Shown here: positions 63,377-64,000 of the stretch, one piece after another
Layout of the letters: every line of letters begins with the position of its first letter
Numbering within the stretch: position 1 is the first letter of the stretch
DNA from: Bradyrhizobium septentrionale
GTDB taxonomy: Bacteria; Pseudomonadota; Alphaproteobacteria; Rhizobiales; Xanthobacteraceae
Direction: 5' to 3'
Assembly: GCF_011516645.4 (NCBI RefSeq)
Contig: NZ_CP088285.1
Coordinates: 2,870,501-2,934,500 of the forward strand
DNA length: 64,000 nt
Position numbers and translations under genes: made by a program
The notes under the pieces: generated by a model
Seen by the model: the letters and a program-made list of their open reading frames with translations, nothing else
The model's database searches: none
What the model was told of the DNA's origin: nothing

Positions 63377-63398
63377 GACGTATCAGTATATCCCGTTC

Positions 63399-64000
63399 AT
63401 GGCCAAAATCATCCGCCCTCAACGCGCCAGCTCATCAAGCGTTCGGTCCGCGCCGAAGAAGGCCGCGAAAACGCCAAAGCCGCCGCCCAAACGCGCGGCA
63501 AAGACGGCGGCCAAGAGGGCCGTCAAGAAGGCCGCAAAACCAAAGCCGTGGACGGCAGAGGAGGTCTACGAGGCCTTCGACCGGTTCCGCAAAGCCAATC
63601 CCGAGCCGAAGGGCGAGCTCGAGCATCTCAACCCCTACACGCTGCTGGTTGCGGTGGTGCTGTCGGCACAGGCGACCGACGCCGGCGTCAACAAGGCGAC
63701 ACGGGCGTTGTTTGCGATCGCTGACACGCCGGAGAAGATGCTTGTGCTCGGCGAAGACAAAGTGCGCGAGTACATCAAGACCATCGGGCTCTATCGCAAC
63801 AAGGCGAAGAACGTCATCGCGCTTTCTGAGAAGTTGATCGCCGAATTCGGCAGCGAGGTGCCGCGCACCCGCGCCGAGATCGAGTCATTGCCCGGTGCCG
63901 GTCGCAAGACCGCGAATGTCGTGCTCAACATGGCATTCGGCGAACACACGATGGCGGTCGACACCCATGTGTTTCGCGTCGGCAACCGCACCGGGCTCGC
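63399..64000 (+). CDS. nth: Endonuclease III (partial, runs off the window)
   Basis: Nth removes oxidised pyrimidines as a glycosylase and AP lyase. After a Lys/Ala/Pro-rich basic extension of about 50 residues come YTLLVAVVLSAQATDAGVNK and the helix-hairpin-helix LPGAGRKTANVVLN with the catalytic Lys. The Asp in MAVDTHVFRVGNRTG completes the active site. The C-terminal iron-sulfur loop lies beyond the window. ATG 63399 gives MAKIIRPQRASSS. Confidence 0.96.
   Translation, partial: MAKIIRPQRASSSSVRSAPKKAAKTPKPPPKRAAKTAAKRAVKKAAKPKPWTAEEVYEAFDRFRKANPEPKGELEHLNPYTLLVAVVLSAQATDAGVNKATRALFAIADTPEKMLVLGEDKVREYIKTIGLYRNKAKNVIALSEKLIAEFGSEVPRTRAEIESLPGAGRKTANVVLNMAFGEHTMAVDTHVFRVGNRTGL

Overview
The window is a stretch of an alphaproteobacterial chromosome, almost certainly Bradyrhizobium or a very close relative. 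The evidence is high GC, a conserved gene order (coaE-dnaQ-secB, hslVU, hisBHAFE, coaA, gshB-yraN-rsmI, hemW-rdgB-rph-hrcA-grpE, dnaKJ-pmtA, pyrF, dapB, gpmA) and many copies of palindromic intergenic repeats of the bradyrhizobial type (GTCGTCCCGG, TCCGTCATCCTGAGG and GATCCGGAAAAG families).

Region 1 (1-18.06 kb) is housekeeping core: the maf 3' end, coaE, dnaQ, secB, a Tim44-domain protein, mltA and an Smr protein; then a polytopic membrane protein, the hslV-GNAT-DUF2585-hslU cluster, the histidine cluster hisB/DUF2628/hisH/hisA/hisF/hisE, coaA and a hybrid histidine kinase.

Region 2 (about 18.48-42.13 kb) is an accessory island that splits comM. The last ~138 codons of comM lie at 18064-18480 and the first ~34 at 42128-42229, both on the minus strand; the middle of the gene is missing. 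The left end carries a complete IS66-family element. The rest mixes small secreted proteins, an outer-membrane barrel protein, HdeA-like periplasmic proteins, an AspT-type antiporter, an AI-2E-type permease, an orphan sensor kinase with an outer-membrane transporter, a DUF1254 protein and a three-gene operon of unknown function. Between them lie decayed genes: ku, a LigD-type ligase, an alpha/beta hydrolase, a two-TM ion channel, a LysR regulator and an HNH nuclease.

The striking property of the island is regulatory. Nine perfect FixK/FNR-type boxes (TTGA-N6-TCAA) occur between 21676 and 33325, most just upstream of small secreted or membrane genes, which suggests a low-oxygen regulon. A pair of unannotated 27-30 residue single-helix membrane microproteins follows one of these boxes. 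The same pair recurs in a diverged copy 12 kb away behind a degraded box. A separate secreted peptide with 12 arginines in a 30-residue mature part also follows a box.

Region 3 (42.2-64 kb) returns to core: a Tat-exported metallo-beta-lactamase-fold protein, gshB, yraN, rsmI, an LpoA-like lipoprotein, hemW, rdgB, rph, hrcA, grpE, an exported nicotinamidase-like protein, dnaK (behind a good RpoH-type promoter), dnaJ, pmtA, an FMN reductase, pyrF, DUF1330, dapB, gpmA, an AraC-MGMT fusion, DUF2244 and the start of nth. No rRNA, tRNA or CRISPR array was recognised.
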